A DNA stretch of 64,000 nucleotides from Nemophila menziesii (taxonomy: Eukaryota; Streptophyta; Magnoliopsida; Boraginales; Hydrophyllaceae): the NCBI GenBank assembly GCA_029959085.1, contig JARWIR010000001.1:21381730-21445729 (forward strand), given 5' to 3'. A model generated the notes under the pieces. The model was not told where the DNA came from, ran no database searches, and saw only the letters and a list, made by a program, of their open reading frames with translations. A program made the position numbers and the translations under genes. How positions within the stretch are numbered: the stretch's first letter is position 1; every line of letters begins with the position of its first letter. Shown in pieces: positions 49,215 through 60,830 of the stretch.

Positions 49215-50415
49215 TGGGAAATAAGCTAGCTCGGGATGACGTGAATCACCAAAGATCCATAAAAGTGAACTTAAGTAGATTAAGGGCAATGTCTAAATAT
49301 TATATTAATCAGAACTCTAATATCCTCATAAACCTCTCTCAAATGAATTAGGTGACTAAATCTAGTAATTCCTTACGGATTGACCTGCAAATCTATTAGG
49401 GGCTTATTGATTATACATATTTAACGACTATGTAAATTTTTAAAATCTTCTCATTCAAAAAGCAATGAACACTCATATTATCAAGATCCATATATAAGCC
49501 CCCCTTAAGGTTGTAACTTATAAATTGAGACTAATCAAATATGGTGCATATTATAATGAAAAGTAAATTGATATAAGATAGAGGAAAATATAATCAATTT
49601 AAACATTAATCAAGCAAAACCCCTGAAATCAAATAAAAAACCTAATCTTTATAGTCTAGGGTTCATCATATATCACCCTAAACTAAATAAGAGTCTAGCT
49701 CATACAAAAAATTAAAAGAAATAAAAACATAATTAAGAGTTTGAAGGAATAAGAATTACAAATGTAGAAACATTGTGTTGTTTAGCCTCTTACCTTACTC
49801 TATTTGCTTATCTTTTCCTCATAATATAATAATAAGTAAAGTGTGTATAAAAAGTTGAAAATAACCTATTTATACTAATAAATTTTTGAGGTAGTGGCTA
49901 GTGAATTTTTTTGCTAAAACTGGACATCTCAAATCATCTTTGCCAAAACATTCATAACCTCTTCGTCTCAACTCATAATTGATCGTTGTTTCTTCTCACA
50001 CGTACTAGACTCCAAGGATTATCTTGTATCCAAAGGGTATGCTCATATTCATTCCCAATTAAATGTCGTGGTTTTTCTAAGTTGACAAATCTACTTTTCC
50101 AATTTTGGTGTTTTAACTTCTATTGACTATTTTGACTTCTTGGATTGTCTTGGTCTCGTTTCCACTCATTTTGGGTATTTATAAACTTTTTTACTTCTTA
50201 GCTTGGAGTTTACATCCTTGAATTTTACATGTTCTAAGAGCTACACAATCAAAATACAATCTACCTCGAATTACTCTAAAACACTATAAATCTCACATAA
50301 TAGCTAAAAATTCAAGATATGTTAAACCAAGGAATAAATCTCAAACATTAATTTCAAAACAATCCAAAATGATATCTCAAAAGTATTAATATATATCAGA
50401 AACAACGAGACATCA
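49215..50415 (-). repeat. Possible gypsy LTR (minus orientation)
   Basis: Read on the minus strand it begins TGATGTCTCGTTGTTTCTG (50415). It contains long non-coding blocks with the style of plant gypsy LTRs (CAAGGATGTAAACTCCAAGC, AATGAGTGGAAACGAGACC) and an AT-rich promoter-like zone near 49840. No partner LTR or PBS is secured. Confidence 0.35.
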
Positions 50416-50594
50416 CTGCCCCTCCAGTCCACCAAGTCTTATCAACGATCATTGAATACATAAAGGTTGTTGATACTCAACTAAAAGAATCATAGATTGT
50501 GACCCGTTATCCATATAATTATCTCCATAATTAACTATTTAATTTTTGACGTAAAAAGTCTATAAGTAGCTTTCACATCCAAGTTAGTGTTTTT

Positions 50595-50715
50595 TTTGGT
50601 ATGTGGGTGATCCGGGTCAGATTGCGCTCACCGCGACTAGTCTCACGGGAAATATGCAAGCCTCATTATTCATACCCCAGGTACCGATGTTCCGGAAGGG
50701 GATTCAAATAATTAG
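50595..50715 (+). repeat. Au-like SINE fragment
   Basis: GGGTGATCCGGGTCAGATTG, then GCTCACCGCGACTAGTCTCACGGG and GGTACCGATGTTCCGG, follow the sequence of a SINE type common in angiosperms (CGCGCACCTCGACTAATCCCACGGG). Confidence 0.45.
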
Positions 50716-50932
50716 CTTGTGAGATGTGAAAAAGATAAATAATTTTCTACTCTTCTTATTTAATTTCAAATAAAACAACTTTGCGTTGAGATGTAATTAG
50801 TTGTTGTTGTTTGTTTAACGAATATTCTATCAAAAAGATAACTTTATGTTTATATTTTATTTATATTATAATTAAGTTAACAAATCTTAATTCTTGTTAA
50901 ACTAGTAGTTATAAATATTGTTGTCACCAATA

Positions 50933-51007
50933 GCTAGTTTCCCCGAGTGGTTAAGGGTGAAGACTTAAGATCTTCTGCGCGCATGGGTTCGAACCCCATA
51001 GCTAGCA
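50933..51007 (+). tRNA. tRNA-Leu (UAA)
   Basis: A 75-nt tRNA. Acceptor GCTAGTT pairs with AGCTAGC (one G-U), discriminator A at 51007. D arm has CCC...GGG with GAGTGGTTAA. Anticodon stem GAAGA/TCTTC encloses CTTAAGA (anticodon TAA). T arm ATGGG-TTCGAAC-CCCAT is perfect. The variable arm TGCGCGC is shorter than the usual class II arm, and the D-stem is CCC/GGG where GCC/GGC is usual. A CAA motif lies just upstream (ACCAATA), as in plant tRNA genes, but there is no strong T-run terminator. It could be a functional variant or a recently decaying copy. Confidence 0.8.
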
Positions 51008-51063
51008 ATTACAAATTTAACTAGTTGGATTAGTCATGGTGTGAGCAAGTTGGTCTAGACCAT

Positions 51064-52105
51064 CTTGTTTTCACATGGCCTTTGATGTTGTTTTTTATTT
51101 AATTCTATTTCTTGGTCAAAAAAAATTATTTAATTCTATTTCATTATTCTTATTATTGTTAATTTTAGTATATATCTTTTCATTCTTTCTTCTTCATTTT
51201 TGGTTTTTTGACATATAAAAGATATAAATAGTCGTGATCAATATAATTACTAAGCATTATTAGCATTGTCACTGAATATAAAGTGATTTCTAAGTCAACT
51301 TAGTACTAACTCTAAGCAAACTTAGTGCTATCAGTGAGTGCCGGATCACATCCACGTGATGCGCGTAAACTGCCCCGGACCACATCCACGTACCAAAAAT
51401 AAATCTTGTTTTCACATGCCTTTGATGTTGCTTTTTATTTAATTCTGTTTCATTATTCTTAATATTGTTGGGGGTATATACAATGGCCAGTTAGAATAGT
51501 ATTTGCATGCAAAGAAGTGATGATATCTTTTTCCCATGTTAATTTTAGTATATATCTTTTCATTCTTTCTTATTCATTTTTGGTTTTTTGACATATAAAA
51601 TATATAAGAAATCACGACCAATATAATTACTAAGCGTGATTAGTATTGTCACTGAATATGAAGCGATTTCTAAGTCAGCTTAGTACTAATTCAAAGCAAA
51701 CTTAATGCTATCGATGAGTGTCGGACCACATCCACGTGGTGCGCCTAAACTGCCCCAGACCACATCCACCAACCAAAAATAAGTCTTGTTTTCATGTGCC
51801 TTTGATGTTGCTTTTTATTTCATTCTATTTCATTATTCTTATTATTGTTGGGGGTATATACAATGGCCAGTTAGAATAGTATTAGCATGCAAAGAAGTGA
51901 TGATATATTTTTGCCAGGTTAATTTTAGTATATATCTTTTCATTCTTTCTTCTTCATTTTTGGTTTTTTGACATATAAAAAATATAAGAAAACGTGATCA
52001 ATATAATTACCAAGCATGATTAGTATTGTCACTGAATATGAAGCGATATCTAAGTCAACTTAGTACTAACTCTAAGCAAACTTAGTGCTATCAATGAGTG
52101 CGCTC
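51064..52105. repeat. Three-copy tandem repeat, period about 380 bp
   Basis: Units begin CTTGTTTTCA at 51064, 51405 and 51785. Units two and three share the segment with GGGGGTATATACAATGGCCA; unit one lacks it (341 bp). Each unit contains the CCACATCCACG and CTAAGTC...CTTAGT motifs, except that the third ends early. No ORF. Confidence 0.85.
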
Positions 52106-52337
52106 AGAGCTATCTCTAAGTCATATCGATTTTAGTAGGTTAAGTATGATCTCTGAGTATGCTCAGGAGTCGCATTTTAAGTGTGATATCTGAGTATGTC
52201 CAGACATTACATTGAGCTAAATCAAACTGAATTTGGGTTAGTGCTACCTATGAGCATGTACAAGGACAGTTATGAGTGTGCTCAATGACACATTTGTGTG
52301 ATCAATAATGACCTAGCAACAATCTTAAATTTCACCC

Positions 52338-52400
52338 TTGATAAATGTTTATATTAGGAGGTCAAATCTCACCCTTGATAAATATTTATATTTGGAGGTC
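52338..52400. repeat. Short duplication
   Basis: Two copies of TTCACCCTTGATAAATGTTT-like sequence, about 45 bp apart. Confidence 0.7.
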
Positions 52401-52597
52401 AAATCCATATATTTCTTTTTTATTTTAGTATTTAGCATCAATTTTTTATTTTTTTATTTCAAAAGAATAAAAAAGAACCTCATGTTCACAATTGATGGAT
52501 ATGCATGTCATGATCTAAAATCCACCAAAATCACTTTTTTGATTTTTATTGAACTAATATTGACATTTTGAAAAAAATTGAAATAGAAAAGAGAATG

Positions 52598-52599
<2 letters not shown>

Positions 52600-52642
<43 letters not shown>
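52600..52642. repeat. AT microsatellite
   Basis: (AT)n run of about 40 bp. Confidence 0.95.
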
Positions 52643-52643
<1 letters not shown>

Positions 52644-53434
52644 GAATTTAAAATTATGAATTATATTTTGTTGTATTTCATAAAGTCTTTGACAAAACGT
52701 GACTTTTTTTACCCTTGTTTTAAATCGTAATTGTAAATATATCTTCATCAAAATATAAAAAGTCCGATTACTTCTATTTACTTTAATTTTGTCACTTGTT
52801 ATCCTTTATTAACGGTTTTTCTACAACCGACATTAATTTTGTGACTCGTTATTTTTAGTGTCAACCTATTTAACAACGGAGGTTTTCGATGAAAATCGTT
52901 AGTAAAAGTAACACAAAATTAAAGTACAATAGTTAAGCAAACTCTGTACTATATTTTTTTAGGGATAAAGATGATAATCCCGATATACTACAAAGAACAA
53001 ATAAATTATTTGCTCACAAGAATAATTAACCATCATTGCGCCCAAAAAAAAAAAAAAATTAACCATCATTGCCATTTTGGGCAAAAAGGAAACTTTTGTA
53101 ATTTTTCTTGGATAGATACATTAAAGAATCACGTTTGCATATGTATTCGGCTTACATAAATTCCAATTTGTATTGATTAAATTTTAAAATTAAATAAATA
53201 AATTTTAACATCTTGTTTTTAACTACCCACACTCGGTTTATTTACTATCTAAGGGCAATCATATTAGGGGCTAATTCCGTCCAAAAAATAAATAAATAAT
53301 AGGGGCTAAATTTTTTTCGGACTATATAGTTTTAATTTAACTCCTAAAGGGGTCTAGTCCCAAAAACGTGATTTTCATCACCAATGTAATACGTTAATTT
53401 ATTACTTGATATTTACATTCTACTTTGAGTATGG

Positions 53435-53622
53435 GAATTGTTATATATCATCCCTATTTGCTTCATCCTTATTTCACCTTTTATATGTCACCCTATGTGG
53501 CATTAAACAAAAGAGAGAGAAAATAATTAATTTGGAGAGAGAAACGATCTTATTGGTTTTAAAACCTCCACGTAGGAGGTGATATAAAGGTGAAGGCAAA
53601 AGGGGTGATATATATCTTTACT
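53435..53622. mobile_element. Short Mutator-type MITE, second family member
   Basis: About 188 bp with inverted ends GAATTGTTATATATCATCCC and GGGGTGATATATATCTTTAC, inside direct repeats CTTTGAGTATGG (53423-53434 and 53623-53634). The ATATATCACC-type ends resemble those of the 137-bp element at 47829-47965. Confidence 0.7.
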
Positions 53623-54917
53623 CTTTGAGTATGGTCTTAATTTTTGTATCTGTATTTTTTATTTAAATTATCTTCAAAATAAATTACGAGTATTTTGATA
53701 AAAAAATTAAAATCCGATAATATTATAAAATACTCTCAATTGAAAAAAAATAAACTAGAGAAGACACATAAGTTTTACATATTCAATATGCCATTTGACT
53801 AACAAGTCTAAAACTTATGATCTCTTTGATTTACTCTTCTAATCTCATGTTTAACGGTCAACTCAACTAAAAATTTAAGTCGATTAAAATAGAGTTTATA
53901 AGTTATATTATTTTTATATGGTCAATAATACTCAACGATAATATTATTATTCATCTTATTTTTATTTATTATAAAAGAAGTAACCCTTACAACTTTACAT
54001 TTGACTATATTGTTAATTTTTAGTCTTTAAATTTTCTTATACTTCAAATATTTACATATATTATAAAAGGTATAATTAATATTTATCTGAAAATATTTAT
54101 AAATTAATAATAATTACAATTTATAAATATTTTTAAATTATATGATTAAATAAATAATATTTAAATTATTTGATTTGATAATAAAAAATAATAAAAATAA
54201 AAGTTTATTTCTAATTTATTACAAAATCTTAAATTTAAAGGCCTAATACATAATTAAGTATTTTGCCTTATTTACCATCTATTATTATTTTTAATATTAT
54301 TTTAATTTTTTTATTTTTATTATATAATATTCATAATATTTTTTTTATTATAAAATCCGACCACTGCCATCGACCCATCCACGATACTTTTACAGTTTGG
54401 CTTCTTAGGGACGACAAAGTTAGCGACGACACACGTTCGTTGCTAGTTTTTATAGGTTAGAGACGACCGCACAATTTCGTCGCTAATCAATTAAAATTTC
54501 GTCGCTAATAACAATTCTTATTAGACATGACTAGTTTTCGTCGTTAGAGAATACGAATTTCGCCGCTAATAAATTAATTTTTGTTTCAATTTATTTTTTA
54601 ACAAAAAGGTCGTCGCTAATTGAGAGTTGTATTTAGCGACGAGTAATGTCGTCGCTATGTTTAATTCCTAGCGACGAAAATTTGATAAGTTAGCGACGAA
54701 AACGCGAGTTGCTGCAAAATAGAAACCTTAAAATAAAACACAAGTAGTTTTTCCTACACAGAAAATACCCCATTATTAATATTTTCACCCACTTTCTTTC
54801 AAAATCCTAACTCCTATTTTCTCAAATCTTTACTACTTGATTCTCTAAGTCATATAACACCATTCTTATGTCTATATTTGAGTTTGGGAAAGGTCAATCT
54901 ACATAATCTTCATCCAA

Positions 54918-55260
54918 TTCAAGGTATTTTTCCAAAAATTTAATTTTTTTAACTTTTATTTTGGTTGAATTTGATGGTGAATTGCATGATTAGATATTTG
55001 ATTAGGTTAATAAATAATTGTTACTCCATTAACGAGTCCACATTCAAGGTAGTGTATGATCAATCTTCAATCTTCCCATCCAATTCAAGGTAATTTTTAA
55101 AAATACATTTTTTTATTTTGTTGAATTTGACGGTGAATTGCATGATTTGATGTTTGATTAGATTAACAAATAATTGTTACACCATTAACGGGTCCACATT
55201 CAAGGTGGGGTATGGTTAATCTTCAATCTTTCCATTCAATTCAAGGTATTTTCAATAAAA
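54918..55260. repeat. Tandem duplication in CACTA leader
   Basis: Two units of about 160 bp (166 and 156) starting at CAATTCAAGGTA (54915, 55081, 55237), containing GAATTTGATGGTGAATTGCA. Confidence 0.75.
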
Positions 55261-55308
55261 TTCATATTTTTATAATTTGATTGTTTTGATTATATTTCTG
55301 GATCTACA

Positions 55309-56215
55309 GTGATAAGTTCCTTGAATTTCATTACATATCTTATGCACATAAAGGTAAAAAACAAGTGGTCTAACACATTTTTCACCGAGCTATTGGAATT
55401 GGTTGGGCGTGTTTTGCCCAAACCTCACAATTTGCCTGGGTCTTACGAGGAATGCAACAAGAAGTTGAAAAGTATGGGTATGGGTTACACTACTATTGAT
55501 GTTTGATTGAATGATTGTGCCATTTTTTACAAGGAAAATGAATTTCTTGACAAAAAGGGTAAGAAAGTACCCCATAAAAAGCTTCGTTATTTTTCGATTA
55601 CCCCGAGGTTCAGCGTCTATACGAATCAAAACACACAGCCGAAGACATGATATGGCACCATACCGGAAAGAGTACCGATCCAGATGTGTTGCGTCATCCG
55701 GTTGATGGTGATAGTTGGAAGATATTTGCAGTGCTACATCCTGAGTTGCTAGCGAACCTCGTAATGTATATTTGGGTCTCGGTATCCTGAGTTTTCCACT
55801 GTGGGTATGCATGAAGGAAACCATATTTCAGCTTTGTTTGTTGATTCTGGGTCCTCGTTCACATGGTAAGGACATGGATGTCTACCTCCGCCCTATGATA
55901 GATGAGTTGGACGAGTTGTGGGATAAAGGGAACCTTACGTATGATGCCCACAAAAAGGAAGAGTTTACGATGAAAGTTTGTTTGTTGTCCACCACTAATG
56001 ACTACCCCGCTAGGTCATACACATTAGGTTGGCAGGGTCAAGGTTACTTAGCGTGTCCAGAATGCATGGATTCTATTCCGTCGTTGAAGGTGAAAAAAGG
56101 TGTAGTATATTTTGATCATAGATGATGGTTATCTACGAGACATTGGCTTAGAAAAGACAAAACTTCGTATCCCGGTGAAGAAATGAGGGCCCCCCGAGGA
56201 AATATAGTCCGACTG
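55309..56215 (+). pseudogene. TNP2-type CACTA transposase pseudogene, partial
   Basis: KNKWSNTFFTELLELVGRVL (55345), KKVPHKKLRYFSITPRFQRL (55565), TAEDMIWHHTGKSTDPDVLR (55640), MDVYLRPMIDELDELWDKG and YLACPECMD (55870-56070) follow the N-terminal half to middle of TNP2. The DUF4218 and DUF4216 regions are missing, apparently deleted between 56215 and 56440. Confidence 0.75.
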
Positions 56216-56441
56216 ATGTAATGGCTTGAGGACATGACGGTGATGGAGACGTCAGGATCTCTCTAGGAATCCGGACCGCACTTTATCCACCTGTGCCGGC
56301 CCCCCGGTATTTAAAACATTTCAAACATAAGAATTTATCATTTTAAAATTAATTCAATTTATTTTAAACCAGAAACACGCAAAAGAAAATCCCGAGGAAC
56401 CAATGCTCTAAAGACTACCCTTAAAGCCCTAGAGAAACACG

Positions 56442-57901
56442 GTGTGGAACCCTAAAAGAGAGTATAGTCACCACGTTTTACAAGTTATAGGGGAGACTGT
56501 ACGAGAGCATGTCCCGCCTTGCTACAGGACTTGGAAGGAGGTGCCTGACGGGATGAAAGCTACTATTATGGACCGACTTAAGCAATTTTTCGACCTCGAT
56601 AACTGGCGTACCAGACCCGACTGGCCGGAAATCCAAAAGCATTTGAATAAGAGTCAGTCGACTAGGTATAGGGCGTGGAAGGGTGACTTGAAGAAAGCAT
56701 ACTATTATAAGAAGAAAACACCACCTGATGTTAATCCGGATATTTGGAGGAGGAGTTTTAGGATGTGGGATAACAACGACTCTCAGGTAGAAAGTTTTAG
56801 TATTAAAAAAAAGTATTTAACGTTAATATATTGAAACAAAATCAGGTTGCTACTAACAAGGCGAACAAGGAAAAACAGAAAAATCGGGCAAGACTAGTTC
56901 GAGAAATTTTTCACAGACCTGAGAGGTCATTCATAAGGTATATTCTTTGATTTTCAAAAATTAAATTACTTACTTTAATTAATTATTAATATATATTGTT
57001 TAAAATATTATTGCACAAGGGAAGCTGATGAAGAAGACTAAGGAGCCATTAAGTTGTTTTGACGAGTCTACCCAATAGGAGAGAGAGCTTCCAAATCTTG
57101 GGGTTTTTTTCGAGTACATGACTTACGACTCCGACAAAGACGAGTGGAAGAACTAGGCATACTAAGAGTGTAACGTGAGTGTTTGTTTCTTTTTCTCTTG
57201 TTATTAAATTTATTAAAATATTACTTACCTTATCTATTTTAGGAAAGTTTCTATTTCAGGAAACTTTACATTCTGGGAAAGTTTCCTAAAATAGAAACTT
57301 TCCTTATTCGTAAAGTTTCCTGAAATAGAAGAATTCCTTTTCAGTTTTTTTAATTGTCTTTTTTAAATACCTATTAATTAACTTTTCATGGCTTGTAACA
57401 GGATGTGCATCAGGAGAAGCTTAAGGAAATACTTTGCGAGAAAGGGGCAGGGTCATCTAGTGGGACCGCACCTGAAGTACCGCTGAAAGACTAGATCGAC
57501 GCCATGAAAGAGGCCGTGAACAAGTCATGGGCCCTCCGAAGACGGCTTGGGTAACCGGATTCGGACAGGTCCATAAGAAGGCCCGTGTCTCCCAGCCGGA
57601 TACCGAAGTTAGGCAAAATGTGGTTAGGCTAGATGTGATGATGGAGGCGATGAACGAGCTCCGCGCGCTTCAAGGTCTTCCCTTATCGAGGCTCCCCCTT
57701 CATCGACTCCCTCCACATCTACCCCGACTGGCGGTCACTTTTCGATGAGCACACTTGACACGGCTATGGCGGCGTTGAATGAGATGAGGGCCGCTCAAGG
57801 TCTTGCCCCGATCCCCCCCCGAAGCACCGAGAGCAGATGGAGATGATGATGATGATGATGATGATGAAGATGGCGATGATGAAGATATGGATGCTCCTTG
57901 A
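56442..57901 (+). pseudogene. Ptta/En/Spm-type CACTA protein pseudogene
   Basis: REHVPPCYRTWKEVPDGMKA, then LKQFFDLDNWRTRP and STRYRAWKGDLKKAYYYKKK (56490-56720) match the plant Ptta/En/Spm domain. Two further exon-like parts (56850-56940 and 57420-57900) carry the C-terminal region, ending in an acidic Asp-rich tail coded by (GAT)n and the stop TGA at 57899-57901. Stops and an eight-C run near 57811 break the frame. An intron-like segment holds the palindrome at 57240-57345. Confidence 0.65.
57238..57340. repeat. Palindrome in CACTA gene intron
   Basis: AGGAAAGTTTCTATTTCAGG, inverted as CCTAAAATAGAAACTTTCCT and again as GTTTCCTGAAATAG, a hairpin-forming three-part repeat. Confidence 0.7.
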
Positions 57902-58659
57902 TTTTATTTATATTTTATTTTGATGTATTTTGACTACTTTTTATTTTATGTTTGACTTTATCGGTCTTGTTTGACTTTATTTACGGTCTTTGGAATTAAA
58001 TTAAATTAAATTTTGCTTTCCGATTAATATTTGAGATTTTTAATTATTTATTAGATATATTTATATAATTATGTAAATAAAAATAAATTTATAAAAAATT
58101 AAAATTTACATTTATAAATAAAATTGAAAATAAAAATTAAAAAACAAAATATAAATGAAATAAAAAACAATCAATTAGGTTAAAAATATGAAAAAGAAAT
58201 TATATTAAAATGAAAATTTTAATTCAAGATTCGAAAAAAAAAACAAAAACAAATTACCGACGACCTAGCCGTCGCTAGAAATGAATGAAAGTCGTCGCTA
58301 GAAATGAATGAAAGTCGTCGCTAGAAATGAAGGAAAGTCGTCGCTAGTATTTGGAATAATTACCGACGACTAAATGGCGACGAGTTAAGTCGTCCCTATA
58401 TTCTGGTGTTGCGATGAAATATTGTCGTCGCTAACAAAGAGAAATTAGCGACAGTATTGGTTATTGCAAAGGCGCCCCACGAAATCGCGGCGAAAACACT
58501 CCTTTTCGTCGCAAAGATTGACTTCTCCTTACGACTTTCTAGCGACGAGCTGTCGTCGCTTATCCACTTTAGCGATGACTTTCATGCTTAGCGACGAATA
58601 TGGGTCGTCGCCAAAAAGCCGATCTGTAGTAGTGCGACCACCTCATGCATCTATTACAG

Positions 58660-59025
58660 ACTATCCCACCTCATACACTCTCCACCAACTACCACTACCA
58701 CCACCACCACCACTACCACCACCTTCGCTTATAACCACCACCGCCTCTTGCATCCACCACAACCACCACCACCTTATGCGTCCACAACCACTACAACCAC
58801 ATGCATCCACCACCACCTCATGCAACCTCCACCACAACCACCTCATGCATCCACCACTACAACAACCACCCCATGCATCCACCCCACCACCACCTTATGC
58901 ATTACCACCACCACCACTACCACCTTATGCATCCACCACCACCACTCTCTCCATTATTCTCCGCCAACCACCACCACCTACGTTAGTAACCACCACCAAC
59001 TAGTTCCGTCACTGCCGTCACCACT
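58660..59025. repeat. CCA/CAT-rich minisatellite
   Basis: Degenerate units such as CACCACCTTATGCATCCACC repeat for about 350 bp. All frames are open for long stretches (Pro-, Thr- or His-rich), giving an extensin-like look in one frame (up to 179 codons, 58464-59003). There is no signal peptide or YxY/SPPPP core, so a simple repeat is preferred over a gene. Confidence 0.7.
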
Positions 59026-60109
59026 AACTAATTCTATCACACGCGTGTCCGTGATTTTTTTTTTAAAAAATTTATAACTAATTCTTTAAAAATAAGAAGA
59101 ATAAAAAATTTGCATTTTTGGGCGAGATAAATTAATATTTGCGTTTATGAATTTTTTTGATTTTTTAATTTATTTTCATTTTTTGTTTGTTTAATTTAGA
59201 TATTCCATTTTATGTGTTGCTATAACACCCTAAAATATATTTCCAATTTCACCACACGCGCGCGTCCGTAATTTTTTTAAAAAAAATTATAATTAATTCC
59301 AAAAAAATAGAAATTTAAAAAATTGCATTTTTATTGGGCAAGTTCATATCTACATCAACGATTTTTTTTTTGATTTTTTTATATATTTTGATATTCACTT
59401 TCATGTGTTTCTACAATACACAAAAATATATTTATGTATTCTTGTAACACATCAAGTCATGAAATCAACATAAAACATTCCCTTTTTTAACAAATTTATT
59501 TTTTTCTCTTTATTAATCGCATAAACCCTAATTTTACTCGTTTTTAACTATCTTAATGTATTAACTTTTTGTCCAACCCTGTTTTGTTATTTTGTGTGTT
59601 GTTGTAATACACAAGACAGTCATTTCTGTATTACAGTAACACACAAATTCACTTTTTCTCTTCCAGTCAAACCCCCTCCTATCTTTGATTTTGTGTATCA
59701 CATGAACACACAAATCGACTTTTTTGTGTAATGATGTAATATACAAAAAACAAAATAGAATGTATAGGTATTGGATTATATGTATTTTTTTGTATTCATG
59801 TAACATACCAAATGACACGTCATGTTAGTCTTTTTCTTTTATCTGTGATTTTGTGTGTTACAAGTATACACACAAATTAGTTTTGTGTAGTACTGTAACA
59901 CACAAAATTACAGGTCACGTCACACTAATCCTTTATCTCCTTCTCTGTGATTTTGTATTTTACAGCGAATACACAAAACTCAGTTTTGTGTATTCTTGTA
60001 ACACACAAAACTCAAATTTGTGTGTACCGATTTTGTGTATTCTTGGAACACACAAAATAACAGACATTATCATATTAGTCATTTTTCTCCTTTTATTATT
60101 TAAGTTTTA

Positions 60110-60375
60110 GTATTTTTAGGGTTTATGGTTTTAGTGATTAGGTTTAATAGGATTAGTGTTTTTAGGTTTAGGGTTTAGGGTTTTTGGGTTTTTTAGGGTT
60201 TAGTTTTATTAAGGTTAGGGTTTATGTATTTGAGGTTTAGGAACTAGGGTTTATGGTTTACCTATTTTATACTTTCATAAAAATAATTTTAGTTTATTCT
60301 AGTTACTTTTTAACCATTTTTAGGGTTAGGGTTTAGGGTTTTTAGGTTTAGGGTTAGCGTTTTAGGGTTTTAGTA
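60110..60375. repeat. Interstitial telomere-like repeat, block 1
   Basis: Degenerate TTTAGGG units (TTTAGGGTTTAGGGTTTTTG) matching the plant telomere repeat unit. Confidence 0.75.
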
Positions 60376-60544
60376 ATACACAAAAGTCAGTTTTGTGTAG
60401 CACTGAAACACACAAGAGGATAGACCCCGACATACTAGTGCTTTTTTTCATTCTCTGCGATTTCGTCTGTTTGAGGAACACACAAAAGTCAGTTTTTTGT
60501 ATTCCCTGAACACATAAAATCACACACCCCATCATATTACTCTT

Positions 60545-60830
60545 TTTTCTTATTTTAGGATTTAGGCTCTAGGATTTTCAGGTTTAGGGTTAATATTTTA
60601 TTTATTTAAGGTTTAGGGTTTAGGATTTAGGTTTTAGGTTTAAGGTTATAAATTTAGGGTTTCAGATTTAGGGTTTGGGGTTAGGGTTAGTGTTTTTAGG
60701 TCTAGGGCTAGGTTTAGAGGCTACGGTTTAGAGTTTATTAATTTTAGGTTTTATTGTTTTGAGGGTTGATGTTTTACGGTTTTTTAATTTTGAAATTTTA
60801 TGGTTCTTAGTGTTTAGGGTCTCCGACGCT
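60545..60830. repeat. Interstitial telomere-like repeat, block 2
   Basis: A second tract of TTTAGGG variants (GGTTTAGGGTTTAGGATTTA), separated from block 1 by CACACAAAA-type repeats. Confidence 0.75.

Larger units (their letters stand above)
54361..58634 (+). mobile_element. CACTA element with both ends recognisable
   Basis: The left end CCACTGCC at 54361 is followed by TTAGCGACGACA/GTCGTCGCTAA arrays (54410-54720). The right end has GTCGTCGCTAGAAATGAATG in four near-identical tandem units (58266-58345) and ends TGTAGTAGTG at 58634. The bases CGA flank both sides (54358-54360 and 58635-58637), fitting a 3-bp duplication if one extra C is allowed at the left. It encodes TNP2 and Ptta/En/Spm relics in the same direction. 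Confidence 0.7.

Noticed and set aside
55390..55824. 144-codon minus-strand ORF
   Set aside because: It is antisense to the TNP2 transposase relic, which explains the sequence better.
58464..59003. 179-codon Pro/His-rich ORF resembling an extensin
   Set aside because: All frames are open because of the CCA/CAT repeat, it starts inside the CACTA end, has no signal peptide, and lacks the SPPPP or YxY motifs.
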